Source of the DNA: Streptococcus respiraculi
GTDB lineage: Bacteria > Bacillota > Bacilli > Lactobacillales > Streptococcaceae
Length of the DNA: 64,000 nucleotides
NCBI RefSeq assembly: GCF_003595525.1
Contig: NZ_CP022680.1
Location: 310,001-374,000, forward strand
Direction of reading: 5' to 3'
Shown: one piece after another, positions 8,758 through 18,925 of the stretch
Layout: each line of letters starts with the position of its first letter
Numbering within the stretch: position 1 is the stretch's first letter
Notes under the pieces: generated by a model
Databases searched by the model: none
What the model was told of the DNA's origin: nothing
What the model saw: only the letters and a program-made list of their open reading frames with translations
Made by a program: the position numbers and the translations under genes

Positions 8758-10845
8758 CTAAGATGTTGGTAACCAGGATAGGTTGAAAACAATCTGTTTG
8801 GTAGCAAGGAGTTCTTTGTGTGAAAAGTTGGTCACGGGTTTGTCATCAAGGGTGATGCTGTTGACAAAGTTGAAATGAGAGTAATTGTTATGGCTGGTGA
8901 TGGTAAGCCACGTGTCACTCGTAGGAAGGTAGATTTTGACTTGTGGAAAGAGTGGCACACCGCAGACATATTCGTCCTTTCCAGGGCAGAGGGGGTAGAA
9001 TCCGAGACAGCTGAAAATGTACCAGGCTGACATGCTACCGTTGTCTTCGTCACCGGGATAGGCCTCAAAGCCTGGTTGAAAGCTTTCCTTGCGAATGCCT
9101 TTGATGAGTAAGCTAGTATATTCGGGGCGGAGACTCTTCTGGAATAGATACGGAATATGGAAACTAGGCTGGTTGGAAATAGCCAGCTGGCCGAAGTTTT
9201 GGGTCGACATTTCACTCATTTCGTGAATTTCATAACCATAGCCTGTAACCTCAAAGAGGGGTTGACTGTTGCAAAGTTCAACGAGGTAGTTTGTAAGGGA
9301 TTTGCTGCCGCCCATAATCTGTTTGACTCCATCTACATCGTGGAGGATGCCGAGAGTTGCTTGAATGCTAGAGCATTCTGCATAATCTTGTCCCCAACTA
9401 TAGGGAGAAAAGTTTGGGCGCCAGTTGCCCTTTTCATCTTTTGCTCTTAGATAGCCCGTTTCAGAATCAAAGAGCAGTTGATAGTTCTGGGATTGTTTTT
9501 TGTATTCTCTAGCGGTGTTCATGTGTCCGAGTGCTTCAGCGACACTTGCAATGCAAAAGTCGCTGTAGGTGTAGTCAATAGTGTGGCTAACACTTTCGTG
9601 AAATTGTGTATAAGGAAGATAACCTAGTTGTTTGTAAATATCAGCTCCGTGCCGCCCAAAGATACCATTCGGGTCTGTCTTTTCAGCGGTATCTAACATG
9701 GCTGTAAAAAGCTGTTCATGGAGGTGAGGGGCGATGTCTTTGCTACAGGCATCTGCGATAACCCCATCAATTAGGGTACCAGGCATCATACCGCGTTCGT
9801 CAGGGGCTAGCCATTTTGGCAGAAATCCTGTTTCTTGGTAGAAATGTAGAAATCCCTCTAAGAAAGCCGCATATTGTTCAGGTGCGACAAGGGAAAAGAG
9901 AGGAAAAGAAGTGCGGAAGGTGTCCCAAAAGCCATTGTTGGTAAAGAATTTTCCGGGGCGGACTTGGTTGGAGGTAAGGTCGAGGTGGATTTCTTGTCCT
10001 TCGGGGGTTTGTTCATAGAAAGTCTGAGGAAAAAGAAAGGTCCGGTAGAGGGCATGGTGAAACATGCGAGTATCGGAGTTACCACTATCAGTAATATCAA
10101 AACGGTGTAGGTAATGGAGCCAGCTTTCCTTAGCCTTGCTTTTACAGTCTTTAAAATCAAAGTCTGGTGTATTAAATAGGGCCTGTTCATGGGAGATATA
10201 AGAAGTCCCAAGTTGAATTTCGAGATTTGGTGTAGCAAATTCAAGCACAGTATCGAGCTCTAGCTGTCTGACCTCTGTTACTGGTCTGTCAAACCGCAGA
10301 TGGACATAGAGGGTAATCGGTTTTCGGGTTGTTTCAGTTACATCCTTCACGCAACCTCGGATGGAATACTCGTCAATCTGCTCAAATGAGCATCCTTTTT
10401 CACTATGGAGGAAAAGAGAAAGATCTTGCTGTGTGAGACTGTTTAGTTTGAAGCAGGCGCCATAGGTTGTAGGCGCAAGCTCCGTTTGAATCTGGTAGCG
10501 CTCGGAGTGAATCACCAAGTGATGTGGATTAAAGGTGGCTTCATTGGGACGATAGCTACTTTGCCGATGAAAGAGGCTAGCTTGTGTCATCTTTCCTGTA
10601 ACAGGAGTTAGTAACAGCCAGGCGTAATCTCCAATCCAAGGACTTGCTTGGTGAGTCAGCCGTATGCCTTGAAAAATCGGAACGGTCGGATTGAAGAACC
10701 AGGAACCTTGAGTATCGGTCGTTTGGGGAACAAAATAATTCATGCCAAATGGAAGTCCCGTGTAGGGAAGGGTGTTGCCATTTGAGTAAGCGTGGCAGTT
10801 GTTAGAACCGTAGCGGGTATCAATTTGTTCGAGTATACTTTTCAT
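8758..10845 (-). CDS. GH92 alpha-mannosidase
   Basis: Calcium-dependent exo-alpha-mannosidase of glycoside hydrolase family 92, expected to trim alpha-1,2 (or other terminal) mannose from high-mannose N-glycans. The 695 residues contain GLPFGMNYFVPQT, LTHQASPWIGDYAWL, NNGFWDTFRTSFPLFSL, the catalytic-region GYEIHEMSEM, and DEDNGSMSAWYIFSCLGFYP, all strong GH92 features. There is no signal peptide, so it acts in the cytoplasm on imported glycans. It is divergent from the GH125-GH38-ROK-GH20 genes; in pneumococcus the same five families are also clustered. The exact linkage specificity cannot be read from sequence. Confidence 0.93.
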   Translation of the reverse strand: MKSILEQIDTRYGSNNCHAYSNGNTLPYTGLPFGMNYFVPQTTDTQGSWFFNPTVPIFQGIRLTHQASPWIGDYAWLLLTPVTGKMTQASLFHRQSSYRPNEATFNPHHLVIHSERYQIQTELAPTTYGACFKLNSLTQQDLSLFLHSEKGCSFEQIDEYSIRGCVKDVTETTRKPITLYVHLRFDRPVTEVRQLELDTVLEFATPNLEIQLGTSYISHEQALFNTPDFDFKDCKSKAKESWLHYLHRFDITDSGNSDTRMFHHALYRTFLFPQTFYEQTPEGQEIHLDLTSNQVRPGKFFTNNGFWDTFRTSFPLFSLVAPEQYAAFLEGFLHFYQETGFLPKWLAPDERGMMPGTLIDGVIADACSKDIAPHLHEQLFTAMLDTAEKTDPNGIFGRHGADIYKQLGYLPYTQFHESVSHTIDYTYSDFCIASVAEALGHMNTAREYKKQSQNYQLLFDSETGYLRAKDEKGNWRPNFSPYSWGQDYAECSSIQATLGILHDVDGVKQIMGGSKSLTNYLVELCNSQPLFEVTGYGYEIHEMSEMSTQNFGQLAISNQPSFHIPYLFQKSLRPEYTSLLIKGIRKESFQPGFEAYPGDEDNGSMSAWYIFSCLGFYPLCPGKDEYVCGVPLFPQVKIYLPTSDTWLTITSHNNYSHFNFVNSITLDDKPVTNFSHKELLATKQIVFNLSWLPTS

Positions 10846-10856
10846 GTCATGTTCTC

Positions 10857-10870
10857 CGTGAAAGTGTTTT
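10857..10870. promoter_or_regulatory. Possible degenerate cre site upstream of the GH92 gene
   Basis: TGAAAGTGTTTTCT starts 12 bases upstream of the GH92 start codon. It fits the CcpA consensus TGNAARCGNWWWCA except at two positions, so this is a weak call. An opposite promoter-like TATACT for the GH125 gene lies at 10970-10975. Confidence 0.25.
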
Positions 10871-11010
10871 CTAAACTCATTATATCACGATTCTTTTCCC
10901 TAGGAACAAGTGGAAAAGATATTATCGAAAGGTCTATAGTTTGTGTAGGATTTTTATCGTGCTTTGTTTTATACTAGAAACTGAGAAATAGTCTAAACAA
11001 AGGAGACAAT

Positions 11011-12297
11011 ATGTATTCAAAAAAACTAGTAAATAAATGGTTGCAAGCAATCGCAGAACGGGCAAAAAATCATCCTGAATGGGTGCAGGTATTTGAACGA
11101 TGCTATACAGATACGCTGGACAATACAGTTAAAATAGTAGATGATGGCACAGCTTTTGTCTTGACTGGAGACATACCTGCCATGTGGTTGCGTGATTCAA
11201 CCGCTCAAGTGAAGCCTTATTTGTTTTTAGCAAAAGAAGATGAACAATTACGCAAGACCATTCTAGGAGTATTGAGACGCCAGCTTCGTTTTATCTTGCA
11301 CGATCCATATGCAAATGCTTTTAACATGGAGGATAATTGGAAAGGGCACCATGAGACGGATCGGACAGATTTGACGGGATGGATTTGGGAGAGAAAGTAT
11401 GAAGTGGACTCGCTTTGTTATCCCTTGCAGCTAGCCTATCTCTTGTGGAAAGTAACGGGAGAAACCAGCCAATTCGATGAGGAATTCATCTCAGCAACAA
11501 AAGCAATCATTCATCTTTGGCAGGTAGAACAAGATCATAGTCAATCATCCTACTCATTTGTTCGTGAAGGAGAGCGTCTGGAAGATACGTTGGTAAATGA
11601 TGGGACTGGACCAGCCTTTGGTCTGACAGGTATGACCTGGTCTGGATTTCGTCCGAGTGATGATGCCTGCGAGTATAGCTACCTTGTTCCGTCCAATATG
11701 TTTGCGGTAGTTGTCTTGGGGTATGTCGTGGAAATTTTTGAACAGCTCAACTTGTCTGATAGTGAAGATATCGTATCTCAGGCTAGAGTCTTGCAAGGTG
11801 AAATCAAAGAGGGGATTGAAACCTATGGCAAAACTCAAAATCAGGCAGGAGAAACCATTTATGCCTTTGAAGTAGATGGTTTAGGCAATGCCAGTATCAT
11901 GGATGATCCAAATGTACCAAGCCTTCTTGCTGCGCCTTATCTAGGCTACTGTGATTTGGATGACGAGGTGTATCAGGCGACACGCCGTACAATTTTAAGT
12001 AAGGAAAATCCTTATTATTATGAGGGGGAGTATGCCAAAGGCTTGGGAAGTTCTCATACCTTTTACCGTTATATTTGGCCAATTGCGCTCTGTATTGAGG
12101 GCTTGACCACCAAGGATCAGGCTGAAAAAGAGCGAATTTTAGATTTACTGATAGCTTGTGACGGTGGAACAGGTGTTATGCATGAGAGTTTCCATGTTGA
12201 TGATCCAACTAAATTCTCCCGCGAGTGGTTCTCATGGGCCAATATGATGTTTTGTGAATTAGTACTGGATTACTATGGTATGCGAGTGGAGGTCTAA
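11011..12297 (+). CDS. GH125 exo-alpha-1,6-mannosidase
   Basis: Inverting exo-alpha-1,6-mannosidase of family GH125, which removes alpha-1,6-linked mannose from N-glycan cores after other branches are trimmed. The 428 residues show the family signature GDIPAMWLRDSTAQVKPYL at about 50-68, NMEDNWKGHHETD, and GFRPSDDACEYSYLVPSNMF, which matches the pneumococcal homologue. No signal peptide is present, so it is cytoplasmic. AAAGGAGACAAT precedes the ATG. Its stop codon lies just ahead of the GTG start of the GH38 gene, so the two are coupled. Confidence 0.95.
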   Translation: MYSKKLVNKWLQAIAERAKNHPEWVQVFERCYTDTLDNTVKIVDDGTAFVLTGDIPAMWLRDSTAQVKPYLFLAKEDEQLRKTILGVLRRQLRFILHDPYANAFNMEDNWKGHHETDRTDLTGWIWERKYEVDSLCYPLQLAYLLWKVTGETSQFDEEFISATKAIIHLWQVEQDHSQSSYSFVREGERLEDTLVNDGTGPAFGLTGMTWSGFRPSDDACEYSYLVPSNMFAVVVLGYVVEIFEQLNLSDSEDIVSQARVLQGEIKEGIETYGKTQNQAGETIYAFEVDGLGNASIMDDPNVPSLLAAPYLGYCDLDDEVYQATRRTILSKENPYYYEGEYAKGLGSSHTFYRYIWPIALCIEGLTTKDQAEKERILDLLIACDGGTGVMHESFHVDDPTKFSREWFSWANMMFCELVLDYYGMRVEV

Positions 12298-12298
12298 A

Positions 12299-14941
12299 GT
12301 GGAGAATAGTGTAGTTCATATTATCTCTCATAGTCACTGGGACCGCGAATGGTACCAGTCCTTTGAGGGGCACCGGATGCAGCTGATTGAGCTCTTTGAT
12401 GATTTATTTGACTTGTTTGAAAATGATCCGGAATTTAAGAGTTTTCATCTGGACGGTCAGACCATTGTTTTAGACGATTATTTGGCTATTCGTCCTGAAA
12501 ATCGCGAGAAATTGCAGTCTTATATCGATCAAGGGAAATTAAAAATCGGACCATTTTATATCCTGCAAGATGATTACCTCATTAGTAGTGAGTCCAATGT
12601 TCGCAACAGCTTAATCGGTCATCAAGAATGTCAAAAATGGGGTCAGTCAACGGCAGTTGGCTATTTTCCAGATACCTTTGGAAATATGGGACAGGCACCA
12701 CAATTACTCAAGCAAACAGGACTCGATGTAGCAGCCTTTGGTCGTGGCGTTAAGCCAATTGGCTTTGATAATCAGGTTCTATCCGATCAGCAATTCACCT
12801 CGCAATTCTCGGAAATGGTCTGGCAGGGAGCGGACGGTAGTGAGGTTCTAGGAATCTTATTTGCTAACTGGTACAGTAATGGAAATGAGATTCCTGTTGA
12901 TAAGACAGAAGCAGCAGTCTTTTGGGAGAAAAAACTGGCAGATGTTAAGCGCTATGCAGCAACTAATCAATGGTTGATGATGAATGGCTGCGATCATCAG
13001 CCTGTTCAAAAGAATTTGAGCGAGGCCATTCGAGTCGCAAATGAATTGTATCCTGACATTACCTTTGTCCACAGTAGTTTTGATGACTATATAGCAGCAG
13101 TCAGGGAACATCTGCCCGCTAACTTGTCTCAGGTAACAGGTGAATTGACTAGTCAGGAGACAGATGGGTGGTATACCTTGGCGAATACCGCTTCTGCTCG
13201 AATTTATCTCAAACAGGCCTATGTCGAAACCAGCAATCTCTTAGAGCAGGTGGTCGAGCCGCTTCTTGTCTTGACGGAGGGAGAATCTTACCAAGACCAG
13301 CTGACCTACGCTTGGAAAACCTTGCTTCAAAATGCTCCGCATGATAGTATTTGTGGCTGTAGTGTGGATGAAGTCCATCGTGAAATGGAAGTGCGTTTTG
13401 AAAAGGCAAAAGCAGTAGCAGCATTTGTCAAGACCAATGCCCTGAACGTTTGGAAAGACCAGCTAAATACCGAACGGGCAAGTGGAGACTATCTATTTAC
13501 GGTAGTGAATACTGGCTTACACCGTAAACGAGATCAGGCGAGTGTCGTGCTAGAAGTAGCCACATGTGATTTTAAAGAAGCCCCACCTACGATTGCTTTT
13601 CAACGGATGTCAGAACTAGAACTTCCTACTTTTTGTATCGAAGATTTAGAAGGGAATCGGATTCCTGCTGTCATTGAAGATTTAGGAGCGCATTTCAACT
13701 ATCAATTGCCAAAAGATGCTTTTCGTAAGGCTTATATTGCACGTCAAGTCAAGGTAACAGTTCCTGTTGATTTAAAAGCTGTTTCCTGGCAGACATTCCA
13801 GCTTGTAGTCGCTGAGCCAGTGGCAGAAAAGGGGCTCTACCAAGATGGGCAGATTGAGACAGACTATCTTAAACTTTCTGTGGGAAAAAATAGTTTGACC
13901 CTTCATGATAAGCAGACAGGCCAGATTTATTCAGATTTTCTCCAGTTTGAAGATCGAGGTGATGTTGGGAATGAATACCTCTATTTCCAACCGATTAATA
14001 CCGAACCAATCTATGCTGATTTGATTAGAGTGGAAGTGCTTGAAAATACTAGCCAAGTAGCTCGTCTGTGTTTGGTTCATTCCTTGACAATTCCCGTTAG
14101 TGCAGATGAACGGTTAGAACGGGAACAAGAAGGCCTGGTTGAATACATGAAACGAAGCTCAGGTCGTTCGCAGGAAATGATAGAAATAGAGCTTACGACA
14201 GAAGTGACAGTCTTTGCTTCAGACCCGCAAATTCGCTTTAAAACACATTTTACCAATACGGCAAAAGATCACCGGATCCGCGTGCTCTTTCAGACACACC
14301 ATAAGGGCTCGAGACATGTGGCGGAGAGTATTTTCGAAGTGGTTGAGCGGCCAAATCAGCCGTCAGCTTCATGGGAAAATCCTGAAAATACCCAACGGCA
14401 ACAGGCTTTTGTCAGCTTGATAGATGACGAAAAAGGCGTAACAGTTGCCAATAAAGGATTATATGAATATGAAGTGTTAAATGACAAAACACTTGCCCTT
14501 ACAATTCTGCGTGCAGTGGGTGAGTTGGGCGACTGGGGCTATTTCCCAACACCAGATGCAGAGTGTTTACGAACATTTGAAGTGGAATATGCACTTGAAT
14601 GCCACCGTCCAGAAGAGCGTTTTGCAGCCTATAGACGAGCCAAAGCTTTTCAGACACCTCTGACGGTAGTTCAAGTTCCTGTCCAAACTGGAACAATTGC
14701 CCCAGCAGGTCATGCTCTGGAACATCCAGCCTTGGCAGAAGACAGGATTTGTCCAACAGCCTTGAAATATGAAACAGCAGGCACCCAAGCACTTCTTCGC
14801 TACTATAACATGAGTCAGGAGCCGATATTCTTAGTGGAAAATGCCCAGTATGTCAATCTGCTAGAAGAAGTTTACCAAGTAGAAGGCGATTGGATAAAAG
14901 CGCAAGAAATTCGCACGGAAGTCCTGCGACAAGGAGAATAA
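12299..14941 (+). CDS. GH38 alpha-mannosidase
   Basis: Zinc-dependent retaining alpha-mannosidase acting on imported mannosides in the cytoplasm. The N-terminal HIISHSHWDREWY holds the zinc His and Asp. YFPDTFGNMGQAPQLL carries the presumed nucleophile Asp, and NAPHDSICGCSVDEVHREM a further conserved His. The frame extends to an ATG at 12275 inside the GH125 gene, but the better start is GTG 12299, with GGAGG six bases ahead, which gives 880 residues as in the pneumococcal relative. A beta-sandwich C-terminal domain follows. It ends one base before the ROK gene. Confidence 0.95.
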   Translation: MENSVVHIISHSHWDREWYQSFEGHRMQLIELFDDLFDLFENDPEFKSFHLDGQTIVLDDYLAIRPENREKLQSYIDQGKLKIGPFYILQDDYLISSESNVRNSLIGHQECQKWGQSTAVGYFPDTFGNMGQAPQLLKQTGLDVAAFGRGVKPIGFDNQVLSDQQFTSQFSEMVWQGADGSEVLGILFANWYSNGNEIPVDKTEAAVFWEKKLADVKRYAATNQWLMMNGCDHQPVQKNLSEAIRVANELYPDITFVHSSFDDYIAAVREHLPANLSQVTGELTSQETDGWYTLANTASARIYLKQAYVETSNLLEQVVEPLLVLTEGESYQDQLTYAWKTLLQNAPHDSICGCSVDEVHREMEVRFEKAKAVAAFVKTNALNVWKDQLNTERASGDYLFTVVNTGLHRKRDQASVVLEVATCDFKEAPPTIAFQRMSELELPTFCIEDLEGNRIPAVIEDLGAHFNYQLPKDAFRKAYIARQVKVTVPVDLKAVSWQTFQLVVAEPVAEKGLYQDGQIETDYLKLSVGKNSLTLHDKQTGQIYSDFLQFEDRGDVGNEYLYFQPINTEPIYADLIRVEVLENTSQVARLCLVHSLTIPVSADERLEREQEGLVEYMKRSSGRSQEMIEIELTTEVTVFASDPQIRFKTHFTNTAKDHRIRVLFQTHHKGSRHVAESIFEVVERPNQPSASWENPENTQRQQAFVSLIDDEKGVTVANKGLYEYEVLNDKTLALTILRAVGELGDWGYFPTPDAECLRTFEVEYALECHRPEERFAAYRRAKAFQTPLTVVQVPVQTGTIAPAGHALEHPALAEDRICPTALKYETAGTQALLRYYNMSQEPIFLVENAQYVNLLEEVYQVEGDWIKAQEIRTEVLRQGE

Positions 14942-14942
14942 T

Positions 14943-15812
14943 ATGGTAATAGCGTGTATTGATATTGGTGGGACCAGCGTTAAATTTGCCAAGATGACGA
15001 AGGAAGGAGCGGTGCTTGAAAAAGAAACCTGCCCGACACCTGAAAACTTGGAAGACCTGCTTGCCTTTTTGCAGAGCTGTCTGTCAAAAGCACCCTATGA
15101 GGGGATTGCTTTTAGCGTGCCAGGGGCTGTCAATCGAGAAACAGGTATCATCGAAGGCATTAGTGCGATTCCCTATATTCATGGCTTCTCTTGGTATGAC
15201 AAACTGGCAATCTATGGGATACCTGTGACTTTGGAAAATGATGCCAATTGCGTTGGTCTCAGTGAGCTCCTGTCCCATCCTCACCTGCAAAATCTTGCTT
15301 GTGTAGTCATTGGGACGGGCATTGGTGGTGCCATTATCATAAATGGCAAGTTGCATCGAGGACGGCACAATTTAGGGGGTGAATTTGGCTATATGACCTT
15401 GCGAAAGCCAGACCAGCACCTCCATAATTGGTCGACACTTGCTTCTACAGGGAAATTGGTGCGTACCGTACGTGAAAAAACGGGAGATGACACCTATGAT
15501 GGTCGTAGGATTTTCCAAGAGGCTGACCAGGGCAATCTGATATGTCGTGATAGCATTGAACAGATGTATCATTACTTGGCCTTGGGGATTCTAAATATCC
15601 AGTACAGCCTTGACCCAGACATTATAAGCATTGGTGGCAGTATCAGCCAGAATGACATTTTTATCGCAGGCTTACAGAAGAAAATCGAAAAATTGGTTCA
15701 TCAGTATCCCGAATACAGTATTGTTCCAAGTATTGCTGCTTGTCATTATCAAGAAGATGCGAATCTATACGGAGCCTTGGTGAATTGGCTTCAGGAGGAA
15801 AAACAATGGTAG
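14943..15812 (+). CDS. ROK-family sugar kinase-like protein
   Basis: A 289-residue protein with the ASKHA/ROK fold. It has [14 protein letters not shown] (phosphate 1 loop) at residues 4-17, [11 protein letters not shown] (catalytic Asp region) near 98, [20 protein letters not shown] near 122, and GEFGYM. The usual ROK zinc motif CxCGxxGC after GEFGYM is missing; [18 protein letters not shown] stands there instead, as in the zinc-free ROK kinases. There is no helix-turn-helix, so it is a kinase rather than a repressor. Context suggests phosphorylation of mannose, N-acetylglucosamine or a small glycan released by the neighbouring hydrolases. It overlaps the GH20 gene by 7 bp. Confidence 0.88.
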   Translation: MVIACIDIGGTSVKFAKMTKEGAVLEKETCPTPENLEDLLAFLQSCLSKAPYEGIAFSVPGAVNRETGIIEGISAIPYIHGFSWYDKLAIYGIPVTLENDANCVGLSELLSHPHLQNLACVVIGTGIGGAIIINGKLHRGRHNLGGEFGYMTLRKPDQHLHNWSTLASTGKLVRTVREKTGDDTYDGRRIFQEADQGNLICRDSIEQMYHYLALGILNIQYSLDPDIISIGGSISQNDIFIAGLQKKIEKLVHQYPEYSIVPSIAACHYQEDANLYGALVNWLQEEKQW

Positions 15813-17683
15813 TTGTGAGAGGTTTGTCAAAACAGCAGGAAAAAGCTGTTCAACAAGTTCAAAAACGTTTGAAGTTAGAGGATTGTCAAATAGATAGTAC
15901 ACAAAGTGCAACACATTCCCTTGTCCTTGAGGGGGAAAATGGCCATTATCGTCTCAGTTATGACCAGCCTTTTCGTCTTTATCGTGGGCTTAGTCTCCTA
16001 AAAGCAGCTTTGGAACGGGGAGACAAGGTTGCTATTACAGAAGATGCAGGCTATGAACGCTTGGCTTACATGGCAGACTGCTCCCGTAATGCGGTACTAA
16101 CGGTTGAAGCCTGCAAAGAGATGATTGAACTTCTTGCTCTCATGGGCTACTCCACCTTTGAGCTTTACATGGAAGATACCTATGAAATTAAGGGACAACC
16201 TTATTTTGGTTATTTTAGAGGTCGCTATACGGTTGAGGAATTAAAGGAAATCGAGGACTATGCAGCTCTTTTTGATATGGAGTTTGTCCCTTGTATCCAA
16301 ACCCTTGCCCATCTCAGTGCATTTGTCAAATGGCAGGTCAAAGAAGTTCAGGAACTACGGGATGTAGATGATATTTTGCTAGCTGGTGAAGATAAGGTTT
16401 ACCAACTAATTGAGCAGATGTTTACGAGCTTGTCGGCTCTCAAAACGCGGAGAATCAATATTGGCATGGATGAAGCCTATCTAGTCGGACTTGGTCGCTA
16501 TTATGATAAACATGGCGCACGAGAGCGTAGTCTTATTATGTGTGAGCACTTGGATCGGGTTTTGACCGTAGCGGAGAAATACGGTTTTACATGCCAGATG
16601 TGGAGTGACATGTTTTTCAAATTGATGTCTGCAACAGCCAATTATGAAGGTGAATTACAGATTCAACCTGAGACGCAAGCATATCTCGAACGCTTAAAAG
16701 ATCGTGTAACCTTGGTGTACTGGGATTATTACCAAGACGCCAGTGAGAAATATGAGCGTAATTTTGAACGACATTTAAGTGTCAGCTCTAATCTTGCCTT
16801 TGCAGGTGGAGCATGGAAATGGATTGGGTTTACACCGCATAATCACTTCAGTCAGCTGATTGCAAAGGAAGCACATCAAGCTTGTCAGCGCTATCAGATT
16901 AAGGAAGTGATTGTGACTGGATGGGGAGATAATGGTGGAGAAACGGCTCAGTTTTCTATACTTCCTGCCTTGCAAACTTGGGCTGAATGGACCTACCGTA
17001 ATGATTTGGAGAAAATCGCCGAACATTTTGTCGTCAATACAGGTGTGGATTTTGAGGATTTTATGCAGATTGATTTGGCAAATTTGCTACCGCATATACC
17101 TGAACATCTCAGTGGTATCAATCCAAACCGCTATGTCTTCTATCAGGATATTCTCTGTCCCTTGTTGGATCAGCATATTGTGGTAGAAGATGCCCAGCAT
17201 TTCTTGCAGTCCGCAAGGCTACTGGATTCCATTGCTCAAACCGTAGGGAATTTTGCATATCTATTTGAAACACAAGCCTTACTCAATCAGATTCTCGCAG
17301 TTAAGGCTTGTCTGCCTAAGGATATTCGTAAAGCCTATAAGCAAGAGGATAAGGAGAAATTGTTAATCTATGCTGAAGCAGATTTGGTTCAGCTAGAAGC
17401 AGATTTGGAGCGCTTTATCGCTTGTTTCAGTCGTCAGTGGTTACGGGAAAATAAGGTATTTGGCTTAGATACGGTAGACATTCGCTTGGGAGGCTTGTTG
17501 CAACGTGTGCGCCGTGCCAAAGAACGCTTGACCCTTTATGCTAAGGGAGAATTGACCAACCTACCAGAATTGGAAGAAGAACTTTTGCCGTTCAATGACT
17601 TCTATACAGGTAAGAGTCAGTCAGCGACCACTGCAAATCAATGGCATTTTATCGCTACAGCGTCGACGATTTATACGACATAA
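15806..17683 (+). CDS. GH20 exo-beta-N-acetylhexosaminidase
   Basis: Family GH20 enzyme that removes terminal beta-linked GlcNAc or GalNAc, here probably in the cytoplasm because no signal peptide or sorting motif is present. The catalytic Asp-Glu pair sits in [17 protein letters not shown] around residues 228-244. [19 protein letters not shown] and [18 protein letters not shown] belong to the barrel. The frame runs upstream to 15740, but ATG 15806 with AGGAGG ahead of it is the proper start (625 residues). It is the last gene of the operon that starts with GH125; a strong terminator follows at once. Confidence 0.92.
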   Translation: MVVVRGLSKQQEKAVQQVQKRLKLEDCQIDSTQSATHSLVLEGENGHYRLSYDQPFRLYRGLSLLKAALERGDKVAITEDAGYERLAYMADCSRNAVLTVEACKEMIELLALMGYSTFELYMEDTYEIKGQPYFGYFRGRYTVEELKEIEDYAALFDMEFVPCIQTLAHLSAFVKWQVKEVQELRDVDDILLAGEDKVYQLIEQMFTSLSALKTRRINIGMDEAYLVGLGRYYDKHGARERSLIMCEHLDRVLTVAEKYGFTCQMWSDMFFKLMSATANYEGELQIQPETQAYLERLKDRVTLVYWDYYQDASEKYERNFERHLSVSSNLAFAGGAWKWIGFTPHNHFSQLIAKEAHQACQRYQIKEVIVTGWGDNGGETAQFSILPALQTWAEWTYRNDLEKIAEHFVVNTGVDFEDFMQIDLANLLPHIPEHLSGINPNRYVFYQDILCPLLDQHIVVEDAQHFLQSARLLDSIAQTVGNFAYLFETQALLNQILAVKACLPKDIRKAYKQEDKEKLLIYAEADLVQLEADLERFIACFSRQWLRENKVFGLDTVDIRLGGLLQRVRRAKERLTLYAKGELTNLPELEEELLPFNDFYTGKSQSATTANQWHFIATASTIYTT

Positions 17684-17708
17684 GAAAGAGACCAAATGGT
17701 CTCTTTCT
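17683..17708 (+). terminator. Terminator of the glycosidase operon
   Basis: AGAAAGAGACCA / TGGTCTCTTTCT arms, nearly perfect, starting in the stop codon of the GH20 gene. Confidence 0.8.
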
Positions 17709-17921
17709 GCCATTTTTAGCGATTCATATTCTTCTGAGAAAACGAGTTTCGTATTGCAGTTGGGCTGTTGGAGGAGAGGGCTTGTGATAAGAGTTGGTTC
17801 TAGTGAAAAATCAGATAGAAACTCTAAGAAAATTCATCCTCTTTTTTAGAGTAAAGCAGACACATCTATTTATTTTCTACAAGATTTGAAAAATTTGTAG
17901 AATTTTTTCTATAAATAGTAG

Positions 17922-17970
17922 TTAATACTTTGAAGAAAAAGGAGGTATACTAGTTATGTAAACGTTAACA
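17922..17970 (+). promoter_or_regulatory. Promoter with CcpA (cre) site for the glycan ABC importer
   Basis: TATACT at 17946-17951 is a -10, with a weak TTAATA about 18 bp upstream. Directly behind it, TGTAAACGTTAACA at 17957-17970 fits the cre consensus TGNAARCGNWWWCA at every position. A cre site at the transcription start implies carbon catabolite repression. The rest of 17709-17921 shows no gene. Confidence 0.8.
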
Positions 17971-17984
17971 AAGGAGGGCTTCGG

Positions 17985-18914
17985 ATGAAAAAACTAGGAA
18001 GAACGCTGAAAGAAAACTGGATATTTCTATTGATGGTTTTTCCAGGAGTCGTCTGGTTAATACTGTTTTTCTATATACCAGTAGTTGGAAATGTTGTCGC
18101 TTTTAAGAATTATCGCTTGAGTGGCGAAGGGTTTATTCATAGTTTACAGACGAGTGAATGGGTCGGATTAGATAACTTTAAATTTTTATTTAGTTCGAGC
18201 GATGCCTATATTATTACGCGAAATACCATTCTTTATAATGCTGGTTTCATTATTTTAGGACTGATTGCAGCTGTATCACTTGCGATTATCTTTAGTGAAT
18301 TACGTTCTAAGCGCTTGGTAAAAATATATCAGACCACAATGCTCTTTCCTTACTTTTTATCATGGATTATCATTTCTTTTTTTGTCTATGCTTTTTTGAG
18401 CCCAGACAGAGGACTGCTCAATCATGTATTAACAAGTATAGGGATGGAAGGAAAAAGTTGGTATAATGTAGCAGCGTTTTGGCCACCTTTTCTTCTCTTC
18501 ATTGGTATTTGGAAGGGCTTGGGCTACAACAGCATTATTTATTATGCGACCATTATGGGAATTGATCCGACCTATTATGAGGCCGCTACGGTGGATGGCG
18601 CTACGAAGTGGCAACGAATTCGCCATGTTACGATTCCCCAATTGACCCCACTCATCATTATTTTAACGATTTTAGCTGTGGGAAATATCTTCCGCGCCGA
18701 TTTTGGGCTTTTCTTCCAGATTCCGCGTGACTCGGGTACTATTTATAATGTTACAAATGTTTTAGATACTTACGTCTATCGAGGACTTGCGACGACTGGT
18801 GATATTAGTATGGCAGCGGCGGCCGGTTTGTATCAATCGGTGATTGGCTTGATTTTAGTGTTAACGACTAACTTCATTGTCCGTCGTATCGATAAAGAAT
18901 CTGCTTTATTCTAG
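17985..18914 (+). CDS. Sugar ABC transporter permease (LplB/YteP type)
   Basis: Inner permease of a carbohydrate ABC importer, 309 residues with about six membrane spans. The EAA loop EAATVDGATKWQRIRHVTIP near residues 196-215 contacts the ATPase. It resembles the LplB/YteP group, to which the pneumococcal N-glycan importer NgtP1 belongs. AAAGGAGGGCTTCGG precedes the ATG. It is followed 11 bp later by the second permease. No ATP-binding gene is present; in streptococci the shared ATPase MsmK commonly serves such importers. Confidence 0.92.
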   Translation: MKKLGRTLKENWIFLLMVFPGVVWLILFFYIPVVGNVVAFKNYRLSGEGFIHSLQTSEWVGLDNFKFLFSSSDAYIITRNTILYNAGFIILGLIAAVSLAIIFSELRSKRLVKIYQTTMLFPYFLSWIIISFFVYAFLSPDRGLLNHVLTSIGMEGKSWYNVAAFWPPFLLFIGIWKGLGYNSIIYYATIMGIDPTYYEAATVDGATKWQRIRHVTIPQLTPLIIILTILAVGNIFRADFGLFFQIPRDSGTIYNVTNVLDTYVYRGLATTGDISMAAAAGLYQSVIGLILVLTTNFIVRRIDKESALF

Positions 18915-18925
18915 AAAGGAGCACT

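Noticed and set aside
12275-12298. Earlier ATG for the GH38 gene
   Set aside because: It lies inside the GH125 gene without a ribosome binding site; GTG 12299 has GGAGG at correct spacing and fits the family N-terminus.
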